DNA from: Chitinophagaceae bacterium 26-R-25
Lineage (GTDB): Bacteria; Bacteroidota; Bacteroidia; Chitinophagales; Chitinophagaceae
Length of the DNA stretch: 64,000 nucleotides
Reading direction: 5' to 3'
NCBI GenBank assembly: GCA_029906195.1
Contig: JARWSJ010000004.1
Span: 1 to 64,000, forward strand
How positions within the stretch are numbered: the stretch's first letter is position 1; the number at the start of each line of letters is the position of its first letter. A program made the position numbers and the translations under genes. This document shows positions 11,294 through 19,983 of this stretch, one piece after another. A model generated the notes under the pieces. It ran no database searches and was not told the origin of the DNA. It worked only from the letters and a program-made list of their open reading frames with translations.

Positions 11294-11577
11294 TTGAAAA
11301 AGTCTTTGAATTTTTTATTGGTAAGCATTTTATCAATGAGCTTGAAGATGGTTTGTTTGTCGTTATCATCGAGTTGTTGTCAGGAAGACCTACTGAAAAG
11401 AACCAATGAAATGATAGGCAAATCTGGTGCAATTGGAGAGGAAACAAACAGGCTACTTATATACCTGATATTCACCGGTAGAAAAAGAGAACACCCTTTG
11501 CATATTTTTTACTAGGTAATAGTGGAAATCGGTGACGCAGCAGCAGAATTAGATGTGGGATCATTCTTGATTTTAAG
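11294..11577 (+). pseudogene. Fragment of a primase/helicase-like gene of mobile elements
   Basis: The frame read from about 11379 (DLLKRTNEMIGKSG, then EETNRLLIYLIFTGRK, then PLHI) resembles the segment just before the Walker A motif in Bacteroidota DNA primase/helicase-like proteins of plasmids and integrative elements. After PLHI the frame is lost. Shifting by one base restores LLGNSG, a decayed P-loop, and a further shift gives GIGD and onward. The rest of the gene is absent on both sides. It is best read as a relic of a mobile element. The family assignment is from memory of the motif and is not tested. Confidence 0.5.
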
Positions 11578-11600
11578 AATTTGAACACTGAAAAAAATGG

Positions 11601-11739
11601 TTAACTTTGTTCATTCTTATAAGTTCTTACATAAGCAATAGAAAAGTGAACAAATCATTGAACAAAAGCAATTTGCAGGTTCCAAATAATTGCTAATTAA
11701 TATATTGCGGAGCGGGTTCATTTCCCACCCTCACCGCAG
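11601..11739 (+). repeat. tRNA-3'-end-like repeat, copy 1 (att-like)
   Basis: This 139-base stretch recurs imperfectly at 18616-18754. Shared blocks include ATAAGTTCTTACAT, a CATTGAACA motif, ATTGCTAATTA and a final segment (11707-11738) that looks like the T-arm and acceptor 3' strand of a tRNA: GCGGAG, then GGTTC in a T-loop position, then CCTCACCGCA. No 5' half of a tRNA is present. Such 3' fragments are typical attachment-site remnants of integrative elements. Confidence 0.55.
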
Positions 11740-11772
11740 ATATCTCTTTTTCTAGATAAAGCATTATTAAGG

Positions 11773-11806
11773 AAGCCTGCAAAATCAAGTGTTTGCAGGC
11801 TTTTCA
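11773..11806 (+). terminator. Intrinsic terminator after the tRNA-like repeat
   Basis: The arms 11773-11783 and 11792-11802 are complementary (AAGCCTGCAAA with TTTGCAGGCTT), with an 8-base loop, and the 3' arm runs into TTTT. The second tRNA-like copy is also followed by a hairpin terminator (18764-18793), which supports the idea that both repeats descend from a tRNA gene end. Confidence 0.75.
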
Positions 11807-11860
11807 TTTCTAGCCTGTCTCCACTTTATAGCACTTTTTAGCTCTATTCAGTGAACAAAT

Positions 11861-11894
11861 CAGTGAACAGTTACTTAATCTCTTCTGTTCACTG
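11861..11894. repeat. Perfect 10-bp inverted repeat
   Basis: CAGTGAACAG at 11861-11870 is mirrored by CTGTTCACTG at 11885-11894 with a 14-base spacer. A further GTGAACAAAT lies just upstream, and related GTGAACAAATCATTGAACA words occur in the att-like repeat. These could be arm-type recombinase binding sites of a lost element. Confidence 0.45.
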
Positions 11895-12029
11895 AAACCT
11901 ACACAATGGTATGTTTATTAACACTTTGTAAGAACGCATGTAGGAGAGTTTCTCTTCTATCTCTTTGATTTGTTTTTGTAACTGCTTTCTTTCTTCGGAA
12001 TTGTTTTGATTTTTAAAACAAGCAGTCAG
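11889..12029 (-). pseudogene. Remnant of a small coiled-coil lipoprotein
   Basis: On the minus strand a 46-codon open stretch begins after a stop and reads LTACFKNQNNSEERKQLQKQ, then a Lys/Glu-rich coiled coil, and stops at 11889-11891. LTAC resembles a lipobox, but the leader in front of it is missing in this frame. The composition is protein-like rather than random. It is probably a truncated gene; a chance frame cannot be excluded. Confidence 0.35.
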
Positions 12030-12134
12030 CTATTTTTACCTACAAATTCTAATAGCCAGAAAAATATGCAATTCTAACCCGGAGAGATCAATCTTTAATC
12101 ATTTGTCCTCGATTTGTACATTACCCCAGAAACA

Positions 12135-12476
12135 TTACAACACTTGAATCCTTCTGGGGCCAATAACAACGTTGTTTGAAAGGTTATATATCCTGACAAA
12201 ATAGACGCCCTTTGTCAGATTTCCAATCACCAGGTGCGCTTGCTTCTGATTTGCAGCCATCGCCTCTTCTAGTATTTCTCCATTCGTGTTATATAAAAGA
12301 ATCTTGTATTGAAAATTTTCACTCAGCCCATTTAAATACAGATCGTTCTTTATAGGCGTGTCCCGATGAAAGAGAACACAGTTTAAATCAATATATTTTC
12401 TGTTTTTTGCTGCTTTTTGCTGGTTTTTGTATTTTTTTAACTTATATTTATAATTACTAACGCTGCCATCTAATGC
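12135..12476 (-). pseudogene. Orphan T9SS C-terminal sorting domain
   Basis: The minus-strand frame ending at 12135-12137 codes for about 113 residues with no start codon of its own. Its second half reads KNDLYLNGLSENFQYKILLY, then NTNGEILEE, then GNLTKGVYFVRIYN, then VVIGPRRIQVL and stop. This is the canonical T9SS type A sorting domain (a beta-sandwich that ends in a basic strand). The passenger part is missing. The open frame stops at 12474-12476, inside the first codons of the divergent DeoR gene, so the parent gene was cut off at this boundary. Confidence 0.75.
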
Positions 12477-13222
12477 TTAAGAAAGAACGACATTTCTATA
12501 TTTTGCACCAGCTAAACCTTCATAATAGTATCTTGTCTTCAGTTTTATGCCAGGAAATACAGGTTTCGGAAGATACGGTAAGAAGAGATTTGCAGGAGCT
12601 TTCAGATAATGGCAAACTGATAAAAGTGCATGGCGGCGCCGTATCTAATTCATTTAACCAGGTATTTTATTCTCCCAAAAACGTTTATTCCCACCAGCAA
12701 AAAACGGTCATTGCAAAAAAAGCTGTTTCGCTCATAAAAGATGGCATGTTTGTTTTAACGGGTGGTGGCAGCACCATTGTTGAGTTAGCCAGAGCGCTTC
12801 CTCCACAATTGAAAGCAACATTTATTACGGGTAGTATTCCTGCCATTCTGGAATACATGAATTATCCCAATATCGATGTAATTGTTATTGGCGATAAAAT
12901 TTCAAAAAAATCAAAAATCACTACCGGCAGCGAAGCTGTAAACAAAATAAAACAAATAAAGGCCGATCTCTGCTTTATGGGAATTAACGCTATTGATTGC
13001 GAGCATGGAATTACAGATAACGACTGGGAAGTTGTGCAGGTTAAAAAAAGCATGATTGAATCTTCTCAAAAAGTTATCAGCCTTACTATTTCTGAAAAGA
13101 TAAACACCTTTCAGCCTATTAAAGTTTGCGATGTAAACAATATTGATGTTTTGATAACAGAGTTGTCACCAACTGATTCTCTTTTAAATCCATATCATAA
13201 TCTGGAAATTGAAATCTTGTAA
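12473..13222 (+). CDS. DeoR/GlpR-family transcriptional regulator
   Basis: This 249-residue protein has an N-terminal DeoR winged helix-turn-helix at residues 5-60, with the family motif VSEDTVRRDLQELSDNGKLIKVHGGAV. The C-terminal DeoRC sensor domain (about 75-235) has TGGGSTIVELARALP and CFMGINAIDCEHGITDND, the phosphosugar-binding, isomerase-like fold. Members usually repress sugar catabolic genes and are released by a phosphorylated intermediate. It lies 58 bases upstream of susC on the same strand and probably controls the SusC/SusD pair. No separate promoter was identified with confidence. The start lies at a junction with a truncated T9SS gene on the other strand. Confidence 0.92.
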   Translation: MLKKERHFYILHQLNLHNSILSSVLCQEIQVSEDTVRRDLQELSDNGKLIKVHGGAVSNSFNQVFYSPKNVYSHQQKTVIAKKAVSLIKDGMFVLTGGGSTIVELARALPPQLKATFITGSIPAILEYMNYPNIDVIVIGDKISKKSKITTGSEAVNKIKQIKADLCFMGINAIDCEHGITDNDWEVVQVKKSMIESSQKVISLTISEKINTFQPIKVCDVNNIDVLITELSPTDSLLNPYHNLEIEIL

Positions 13223-13280
13223 TCAACAAAACACAAACACTGAATAGGTTCAATTTTTTATTAACTCCAAAAAAAGCCGT

Positions 13281-16200
13281 ATGAGAAAAATGCAGAGATT
13301 TATCTCTTTATCCTTTGTCATTCTTTTATGCACACTAAAAGTGTATGCACAACAACGAGTGGTGCACGGTAAAGTAGTTGATCAGAACAGCCAGCCGCTT
13401 GTTGGCGCTACCGTCAATGTAAAAAGCACAACGCGTACTACTGTAACCGACGCATCAGGGGCATTTTCAATCAAAGCAAACACAGGAGAAATCCTTGAAA
13501 TGTCTTACGCGGGTTATTTGACGCAAGACATCCCAATCAGTAACGATGAAAAAAATCTCTTCATCAAACTAACACTTCTGCAAGGCGCTTTGAGCGATGT
13601 GGTAGTTGTTGGGTATGGCACACAAAAGAAAACAGATCTTACCGGGGCTGTCACTACTGTTGATGTGGACAAAACTTTAGTAGGTAAGCCCTTTACCGAT
13701 TTAGGTAAAGGATTGCAAGGTGCCGTGCCCGGTTTGCAGATTACTTATGGAAATGGTGGTATTGCTACAGATCCATCAATACAAATACGGGGAATGTATT
13801 CGATAAATGGTAGCAGCACACCGCTTATCCTGGTAGACGGAATAGCAGTTCCCGATATTAACATGGTTAATCCTAATGATATTGCAAGCATCAGTGTTTT
13901 GAAAGATGCTGCTTCTACCTCTATTTTCGGAACCCGTGCAGCAGGGGGCGTAATTTTGATTAAAACAAAATCCGGAAATAAAAATTCAAAACCAACCGTC
14001 ACCTATTCCAATAATTTTTCGTGGGGTAAGCCTACTGCGCTGCCGTCATTTGCCGATCCGGAAAAGGAAATACCGATGGAACAGGCCGCAGCTTTAAGAG
14101 CAGGAGGAAGTTATGATATGTTTGGCGCCAATCCAACTTCATTGGTGGCCGGCATTACGACATGGAAACAAAAGTATGCCAATAACAGGAAAAGCGATGA
14201 GATGGTATTGGGTGAAGATTTTTCCTTAGTAAACGGGGTGCCTAATTTTTATCGCATTTGGGATCCTGTGAATATCATGTTTCAAACAATGCCGTCAATG
14301 AACCATAATATTAGTTTTTCCGGAGGAACAGATAAAATATCCTATTATCTATCCGGCTCTTACAGCCATGATGAAGGAATTTTGAAAATCCATCCCGATA
14401 AACTTAATAAATATAATTTCATTGCAGGCATTACGGCAGATGTGACCAAGTGGTTAACCCTGGAGGCAAAAATGTCTGATCGCCAGTACAACTATGATTA
14501 TCCGTATGGATACCAGGATTACTTCTTCTATATGTGGAGATGGGGGGCTAACATGCCTTATGGAACATATACCAACCCTGCCACCGGAAAGTCTTATTAT
14601 TTCAGAAATGATAATGGTTATTTGGCAAATGCTAATAATTGTACTTTCCGCCAGAATACACCGAACATCAATGTAGCAGCCACTGTGAAATTTACACCAT
14701 GGTTAAACTTGCGTTCGGAGTTCAGCTATCTGTATCAATCAGGCATTCGACATGAAACCGGGGGACTTATGACATTGTGGGACTTCTGGGGTGGAAGCCT
14801 TTTGTTAAACAATTCATTGCCTTCAGCATCTGCGAACGAAACAGACTTTACAAACTCTTACACTACCCAACTAACATCAAATACATATTTGACATATAAT
14901 CAAAAATTTGGCGTGCATAATCTGAAAGCTGTAGCAGGCGTGAATGCCGAAAAGGGAGACTTTCAACAAACTTTTGCAAAAGGTTATGGCCTGATGGATA
15001 ACTCCAGAGGAGAGATTGGATTAATATCCAACAGCCTGCCGCCGGTAATTACTACTACAGGCGTTAACTATGCACCCGGACATACATGGTGGAGCACAGC
15101 CGGTTTTTTCGGCCGCCTCAATTATGATTATAAAAGTAAATACCTGTTGGAAGTAGCTGCTCGATATGATGGTTCTTCCAACTTCCCCATAAATGATCGA
15201 TGGGTATTTTTCCCGTCAGCATCTGCAGGTTGGAGAATTACGGAAGAGCCGTTTATGAAAAACGTAAAAAATGTAATAAACGAATGGAAAATACGGGCAT
15301 CGTACGGTACTATTGGTAATCAGAATTTGGGAGCAACCAACCTTTTTTTACCTACAATGAACACTTCAACATCTAATTGGATTGTGGGTTCTGCAAAAAC
15401 CGTTTATACGGGGATGCCACAAGTCGTTCCATCTTCTTTAACATGGGAAAAAATTAATACTTTGAATTTGGGAACCGATATGAAACTGTTGAAAAATCTG
15501 GATTTTACATTTGATTGGTTCCAGCGGGATAATGTGGGAATGGTGGCTCCTTCTGCTTCACTCCCTGCTACATTCGGAACTACTCCAGCCAAAACAAATA
15601 TGGGAACTTTGCGGACAACCGGTTGGGAAGTAGGGTTGAATTATCAACACCGGTTTACTAATGGAATACAGTTCTATGTAAATGCTACAGTAAGCAATTA
15701 TAAAACTGTTATAACTAAATGGCCGGGTAATGATGCCAACTCATTAAATGCATCTCAGTTTTATGCGGGAGAAAACGTTGGCGAGATCTGGGGTTTTAAA
15801 ACAGCAGGATACTTTAAAGATGCTACTGATGTAGCCAACTCACCTTCCCAAAAAGCGCTACAGTCCGGCAGTTTTACTTTTGCTCCCGGCGACATTAAAT
15901 ACACCGATGTAAACAATGATGGAAAAATTGATGCCGGCGCAATGACAGTGAGTGACCACGGTGATTTGACAAGAATCGGAAACACTACTCCCAAATATCA
16001 ATATGGTTTCCGTTTAGGTGGTGGCTGGAAAGGATTTGACTTAGAAGGGTACTTCCAGGGAGTAGCCAAGCGTGACATGTGGGCTACCGGTAATATAGCC
16101 ATTCCCGGATGGAGCGGCAACGGTAATTTTTTAGCCCATCAAATGGATTACTGGACAACGAGCAATACAAATGCACCATATCCAGTTCCATACCAGGGAA

Positions 16201-16550
16201 ACAGCTCTTCAAATTATTCTAACCAAAATTATTGGGTAGGGCAATCATTGGTTACCACTTACCAGCCTTCAGGAAATAATTTTTATCCGCAAACAAAATA
16301 CATGCTTAACCTGGCATACCTGCGATTAAAAACAGTATCGCTGGGATATACATTACCCACTAAGCTTGTAAGAAAAGCGGGGATCGATAAATTGCGTATT
16401 TATTTTGAAGGGATGAATCTTCTTACTTTCAGTCAAAAGAATATTCCAATCGACCCTGAGATAACATCCGGATCTACCACCAACAATTGGTATGGTGCTG
16501 TATCTCCTTTCAACAAGGTTTATTCATTTGGATTGCAATTATCATTTTAA
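13281..16550 (+). CDS. SusC/RagA-type TonB-dependent outer-membrane receptor
   Basis: This 1089-residue protein has a signal peptide (about 1-24, ending VYAQ), then a carboxypeptidase-like regulatory domain (VVHGKVVDQNSQPLVGATV, about 30-110). The family signature ALSDVVVVGYGTQKKTDLTGAV follows, then a plug domain with LQIRGM-type and LVDGI motifs and KDAASTSIFGTRAAGGVILI. A 22-strand-type barrel runs to the final aromatic-like strand FGLQLSF. It imports oligosaccharides or other nutrients captured by SusD across the outer membrane with TonB energy. It has no STN domain, unlike the SusC near the window end, so it is regulated by the adjacent DeoR protein rather than by a sigma/anti-sigma pair. 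The substrate cannot be told because no glycoside hydrolase is nearby. Confidence 0.95.
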   Translation: MRKMQRFISLSFVILLCTLKVYAQQRVVHGKVVDQNSQPLVGATVNVKSTTRTTVTDASGAFSIKANTGEILEMSYAGYLTQDIPISNDEKNLFIKLTLLQGALSDVVVVGYGTQKKTDLTGAVTTVDVDKTLVGKPFTDLGKGLQGAVPGLQITYGNGGIATDPSIQIRGMYSINGSSTPLILVDGIAVPDINMVNPNDIASISVLKDAASTSIFGTRAAGGVILIKTKSGNKNSKPTVTYSNNFSWGKPTALPSFADPEKEIPMEQAAALRAGGSYDMFGANPTSLVAGITTWKQKYANNRKSDEMVLGEDFSLVNGVPNFYRIWDPVNIMFQTMPSMNHNISFSGGTDKISYYLSGSYSHDEGILKIHPDKLNKYNFIAGITADVTKWLTLEAKMSDRQYNYDYPYGYQDYFFYMWRWGANMPYGTYTNPATGKSYYFRNDNGYLANANNCTFRQNTPNINVAATVKFTPWLNLRSEFSYLYQSGIRHETGGLMTLWDFWGGSLLLNNSLPSASANETDFTNSYTTQLTSNTYLTYNQKFGVHNLKAVAGVNAEKGDFQQTFAKGYGLMDNSRGEIGLISNSLPPVITTTGVNYAPGHTWWSTAGFFGRLNYDYKSKYLLEVAARYDGSSNFPINDRWVFFPSASAGWRITEEPFMKNVKNVINEWKIRASYGTIGNQNLGATNLFLPTMNTSTSNWIVGSAKTVYTGMPQVVPSSLTWEKINTLNLGTDMKLLKNLDFTFDWFQRDNVGMVAPSASLPATFGTTPAKTNMGTLRTTGWEVGLNYQHRFTNGIQFYVNATVSNYKTVITKWPGNDANSLNASQFYAGENVGEIWGFKTAGYFKDATDVANSPSQKALQSGSFTFAPGDIKYTDVNNDGKIDAGAMTVSDHGDLTRIGNTTPKYQYGFRLGGGWKGFDLEGYFQGVAKRDMWATGNIAIPGWSGNGNFLAHQMDYWTTSNTNAPYPVPYQGNSSSNYSNQNYWVGQSLVTTYQPSGNNFYPQTKYMLNLAYLRLKTVSLGYTLPTKLVRKAGIDKLRIYFEGMNLLTFSQKNIPIDPEITSGSTTNNWYGAVSPFNKVYSFGLQLSF

Positions 16551-16569
16551 ACTGTAAAGAGCTTAGATT

Positions 16570-18303
16570 ATGAAAACAATAAATAAAATAGGCATAACAT
16601 TTCTATTGTTGTTTATATTGGCGGGATGCAAAAAGTATTTGGACAAACCACCATTGACACAATTTACCGACAATGAATACTGGACAAGCGAATCGAATGT
16701 AAAAATATTTTGTAACGGATTTTATTGCTTGTTTAATGGTTTTGGACAAGGAGCCACCTCAACCATCAATTCAAATATTGCACCTCCTGCCACTACTGCT
16801 GGAACCGAGTCTAATTTCTACTTTCCATCTTTCTCAGATGACCAGGTCAATAATGCCATTGATATATTTCCAACAACGGCCGGCTCTACCGCTTCTACAT
16901 GGACCACTCCGTATTACCATATTCGCATGGCTAATCTCTTGCTGACAAGAATTGGCGGTGTGTCTTCCATGAGCGAAGTACAAAAAAATCATTATCGTGG
17001 TGTAGCGTATTTTTTTAGGGCCATGGAATATTTTGAATTGGTGCGGCATTATGGAGATGTTCCGTACACAAATACATATCTTGACCAGGTTGTTGATACT
17101 TCTATCATTTGGGGACCACGTGTGCCACGAAATACAGTTATGGACAGTGTTTTAAATGATTTGAACAATGCAGTTTCCCTGCTTTATTCTAAAAGTGTGG
17201 CTGACGTCAATTCCGTAACCCTGGATGTTGCCCAGGCTTTAAAATCACGCATTTGTTTGTACGAAGGAACTTACAGTAAATATCAGTTAAACAGTAGCGC
17301 AAGAGCAACAAAATACCTGACGGAATGCAAAACAGCCTCTGAGGCTGTAATGAATAGTGGCGCCTATCAATTGAACCCTGACTTTCGAACTGTCTACAGT
17401 TCGATGGATTTGACGGGGAATAAAGAAGTGCTGCTGTATCGTGTTTACCTGGATGGCATTGTCACCCATTCTGTGGTGGGATATTGTAACAGTAGTACAC
17501 CAGTATACGGACTAACAAAAGATGCGGTGGAATCTTTCTTATGCACCGATGGGTTACCAATAAATCTTTCATCGCTTTACCAGGGGGATGCTTGTAATCC
17601 CACAACGCTTTCTATTGCTCAAACTACTTTAAAAAACAGGGACAAGCGATTAACCGCAAGTGTTGACAGTACTCTGTGCTATACAGGAAAGCCAAACTCC
17701 AAAGGGTTTGTATCTACCACAGGTTATTTAATCACCCGTTTTAATAATGCAACTTTAACACCTACACAACTGTTAGCACCCAATAACCCAACAGATGCTC
17801 CTGTTTTCTGGTTGCCGGAAGTGTTGCTTAATGAAGCCGAAGCGCTTACCGAACTGGGCTCGTTTACGCAAGCCGATGCTGACAAAACCATTAATCTGCT
17901 GCGTGCAAGAGCTGGTGTAACTTCTTTAAATGTAACCAATGTGCCCAATGATCCTAAAAGGGATGGCGATGTGCCGGCTTTGCTTTGGGAGGTTCGTCGC
18001 GAAAGAAGGGCAGAATTGATGCTAACAAGTTCCCGCTATTGGGACCTGCATCGTTGGGCTAAACTGTCTTACATAGATGCTTCTGTAAAACCGGATATTT
18101 TTAAAGGTGCAAAAGTTCCTGCCGGAACTTCGGGCACACAAGGCGGACAAGATGCTACAGGATATATATTGCCGTATTCAACAACCACTGCAGCCAAAAG
18201 AGTTGTAAAAACACCTCAAAACTATTTGGATTTTATTCCTACAGGACAGTTGCAGTTGTACACCAATCATGGAATATCTTTTTCTCAAAACCCAGGATGG
18301 TAA
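16570..18303 (+). CDS. SusD/RagB-type nutrient-binding lipoprotein
   Basis: This 577-residue protein has a leader ending in LAGC (Cys20), followed by KKYLDKPPLTQFTDNEYWTS, the typical SusD start. The TPR-like helices are visible (HYRGVAYFFRAMEYFELVRHYGDVPYTNTYLD at about 138-170). The late motif LLWEVRRERRAELMLTSSRYWDLHRW (about 475-500) is the conserved SusD signature. It sits on the cell surface as the lid of the SusC barrel and binds glycans. It follows susC by 19 bases, so the two are one operon. Length and domain order are normal. Confidence 0.95.
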   Translation: MKTINKIGITFLLLFILAGCKKYLDKPPLTQFTDNEYWTSESNVKIFCNGFYCLFNGFGQGATSTINSNIAPPATTAGTESNFYFPSFSDDQVNNAIDIFPTTAGSTASTWTTPYYHIRMANLLLTRIGGVSSMSEVQKNHYRGVAYFFRAMEYFELVRHYGDVPYTNTYLDQVVDTSIIWGPRVPRNTVMDSVLNDLNNAVSLLYSKSVADVNSVTLDVAQALKSRICLYEGTYSKYQLNSSARATKYLTECKTASEAVMNSGAYQLNPDFRTVYSSMDLTGNKEVLLYRVYLDGIVTHSVVGYCNSSTPVYGLTKDAVESFLCTDGLPINLSSLYQGDACNPTTLSIAQTTLKNRDKRLTASVDSTLCYTGKPNSKGFVSTTGYLITRFNNATLTPTQLLAPNNPTDAPVFWLPEVLLNEAEALTELGSFTQADADKTINLLRARAGVTSLNVTNVPNDPKRDGDVPALLWEVRRERRAELMLTSSRYWDLHRWAKLSYIDASVKPDIFKGAKVPAGTSGTQGGQDATGYILPYSTTTAAKRVVKTPQNYLDFIPTGQLQLYTNHGISFSQNPGW

Positions 18304-18336
18304 TAGGTTTTAATCACTAATGATTAAGTACAATAT

Positions 18337-18370
18337 TTATAAGGGAGGAGCGCTGGCTCCTCCCTTATAA
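18337..18370. terminator. Hairpin after the susCD operon
   Basis: The arms 18337-18351 and 18356-18370 form a perfect 15-bp stem with a 4-base loop. The 3' side has only a short T run, but the position 33 bases after the susD stop and the stem strength support a terminator. Confidence 0.75.
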
Positions 18371-18615
18371 TTTAGAAATTTTTACAAAACGACGAATTAC
18401 GGACTAAATCAAATCTGCCGTCCCTACACAAACTATGTGGTTTTATTGGATGAAATTAGGACTCTAATATATCCTTCCCCTAGGATGTAGAAAGTCGCCC
18501 GATTAAAATGGTCTTAAAGATAAATTAATCGATTAAAAATAAGTGCGTCCGCTCAGGATCTCGGAAAAACAGTTTAAAAGTTAAACTTCGTGGATACTGT
18601 ACTTACAAGAATTAG

Positions 18616-18754
18616 TTAACTTTTTTACCGATTATAAGTTCTTACATTGATGATGAAATAGTGAATAATTCATTGAACAGTAAAAGATAGCAGGGCCTAA
18701 ATAGTTGCTAATTATGATATTGCGGAGTCGGTTCGAATCCCATCCTCACCGCAG
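18616..18754 (+). repeat. tRNA-3'-end-like repeat, copy 2 (att-like)
   Basis: This is the counterpart of 11601-11739 in the same orientation. The tRNA-like part (18722-18753) has GGTTCGAATCC in the T-loop position and CATCCTCACCGCA as acceptor 3' strand. The T-stem has a mismatch, as in copy 1, but at a different pair, so both copies look like decayed versions of one original. The DeoR-SusC-SusD operon lies between the two copies. Confidence 0.55.
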
Positions 18755-18763
18755 CCAAATTTT

Positions 18764-18793
18764 AAAAGCTCGCATTTTTGCGGGCTTTTTTTA
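18764..18793 (+). terminator. Intrinsic terminator after the second tRNA-like repeat
   Basis: The sequence AAAAGCTCGCA pairs with TGCGGGCTTTT (one G-T pair) across a short T loop, and the 3' arm continues into a T run. It matches the position of the terminator after copy 1. Confidence 0.7.
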
Positions 18794-18927
18794 TTCCCTT
18801 CTAGTCAACTCAATTCTCCGGATAATCGGAATTTCAAGATCAAAGTTGATTCTCAAAGTATTGTTTGCAAAATTAAAATCGAAGTCGTTTATTGCTTTCC
18901 GTTGTCGGCTCTGACGAGTTGAAAAGC

Positions 18928-18990
18928 CAGTGCTGCTCGAGATGTTCCGCAGGACATCTCGAACGATAGATCAAAAGGATATTAATCCAT
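18928..18990 (+). repeat. REPIN/MITE-like element, copy A (5' part only)
   Basis: This copy contains the left hairpin (18935-18964; arms GCTCGAGATGT and ACATCTCGAAC around the CCGCAGG centre) and the start of the spacer (GATAGATNAAANGGATATTAAT). The right hairpin is missing. It is the first of five copies between 18.9 and 22.8 kb. Confidence 0.85.
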
Positions 18991-19038
18991 TAAATAAAAA
19001 AAGTCCTTACTATAGTTAGCGATTATTTTAGACCGTGA

Positions 19039-19185
19039 GAAGCAAAAAGTTCTTTGAGTGAAACTCAGTGTGAGCGGTTGTTGAATGTTGGGGAAAAGTT
19101 GTACAGTCTCTTATCGTTAGGGTTTAACGGTAAAGAGCATACAACAGTATGTTTGAAAAAAGAATTAATAATCGAATCAACTTAA
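19039..19185 (+). pseudogene. C-terminal stub of a toxin-like protein (module A)
   Basis: A 48-codon open frame without its own start begins after a TGA at 19036-19038 and ends with TAA at 19183-19185. It reads EAKSSLSETQCERLLNVGEK, then LYSLLSLGFNGKEHT and a Lys/Glu tail. It lies between a repeat copy and a lipoprotein gene, in the same position as the stubs of modules B, C, D and E. The translation looks protein-like, but no family was recognised, so the toxin reading comes from context. Confidence 0.4.
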
Positions 19186-19216
19186 GTCAGATCTCTAAAT
19201 CAAATAAAACAAATAT

Positions 19217-19807
19217 ATGAAAACTATCCTGCTAACAACAATTGTTGCTGCCACACTGCTTTGTTCCTGTGCTGTACATAGATTTAGATCAGAAGAAGAA
19301 GAAATGCTCATCGAGAACAAGGCGGCCTTGTTCATTAAAGAAAATGGTGACACTGTTAAATGTAAAAGTCTAACGCTGCCTTCGGATATGAATGCACATG
19401 TGCAATGGATAAATGTTGATGGAAAGAAAATTGACTCGAAAGGTATTGTTGCAGTACAAGATGGCAAAAGATTCTATGCAAAATTTAACAGTCCTGTAGG
19501 GGATTATTGGGCAAGGCAGATAAAAAGAGGAAAAATAAATCTCTTTTGTTTCGATTCGAAAACAGCTAACGGGTACGTAACCTCTTTTGTGATACAAAAA
19601 GGTAATGAACCTCTGGGACAAGTCAATATACCAGGCATGGCTGCACGCTTAAAGGACAACAAGGTTGCGTATGAAAAGTTTGTTAGCAAATTTGGTGATC
19701 ACGAAAGAACATTTCTACCTAAGGACATGAACAAGCATCCAAAAACCGTACTTGAAGCGGTTGATATTTATAATAGCGGTGACGTCGCTTATAAAGCAAC
19801 AAAATGA
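19217..19807 (+). CDS. Lipoprotein, candidate immunity protein (module A)
   Basis: This 196-residue protein has a short leader ending LLCSC (Cys18). The mature part is a basic alpha/beta protein with KENGDTVKCKSLTLPSDMNA, a segment GIVAVQDGKRFYAKF, the motif WARQIKRGKINLFCF, and a helical end with RLKDNKVAYEKFVSKF and EAVDIYNSGD. A clear paralogue of 201 residues lies at 34263-34868, with the same order of motifs. The gene is placed between two repeat copies and after a toxin-like stub. I read it as an orphan immunity lipoprotein kept after the toxin was lost. The family itself was not recognised. Confidence 0.7.
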   Translation: MKTILLTTIVAATLLCSCAVHRFRSEEEEMLIENKAALFIKENGDTVKCKSLTLPSDMNAHVQWINVDGKKIDSKGIVAVQDGKRFYAKFNSPVGDYWARQIKRGKINLFCFDSKTANGYVTSFVIQKGNEPLGQVNIPGMAARLKDNKVAYEKFVSKFGDHERTFLPKDMNKHPKTVLEAVDIYNSGDVAYKATK

Positions 19808-19835
19808 TGGATTGCGATTTTTCAGCCGCTTGCTC

Positions 19836-19983
19836 CAGTGCTGTTCGAGATGTTCCGCAGGACATCTCGAACGACAGATTAAATGGATATTAATTCAGTA
19901 CAATGATCAGTCGATTGAGAGGATTTTAAAATCCCTTGTTATCTTTTATTCGACATGTCCTGCGGAACTTGTCGAATAGCGTG
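19836..19983 (+). repeat. REPIN/MITE-like element, copy B (full)
   Basis: The unit is CAGTGCT, left hairpin 19843-19872, spacer, right hairpin 19948-19977, AGCGTG. The right hairpin is close to the reverse complement of the left one, so the unit has long inverted ends that are themselves palindromic. The spacer contains a third small palindrome (GGATTTTAAAATCC at its centre). Confidence 0.9.

Noticed and set aside
11707-11738. Functional tRNA gene
   Set aside because: Only a T-arm/acceptor-like 3' part is visible. No anticodon or D-arm is found upstream, and the T-stem is mismatched.
18705-18914. 69-codon frame over the tRNA-like repeat
   Set aside because: It crosses the terminator hairpin and the att-like sequence, and its translation has no domain. 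It is probably chance.
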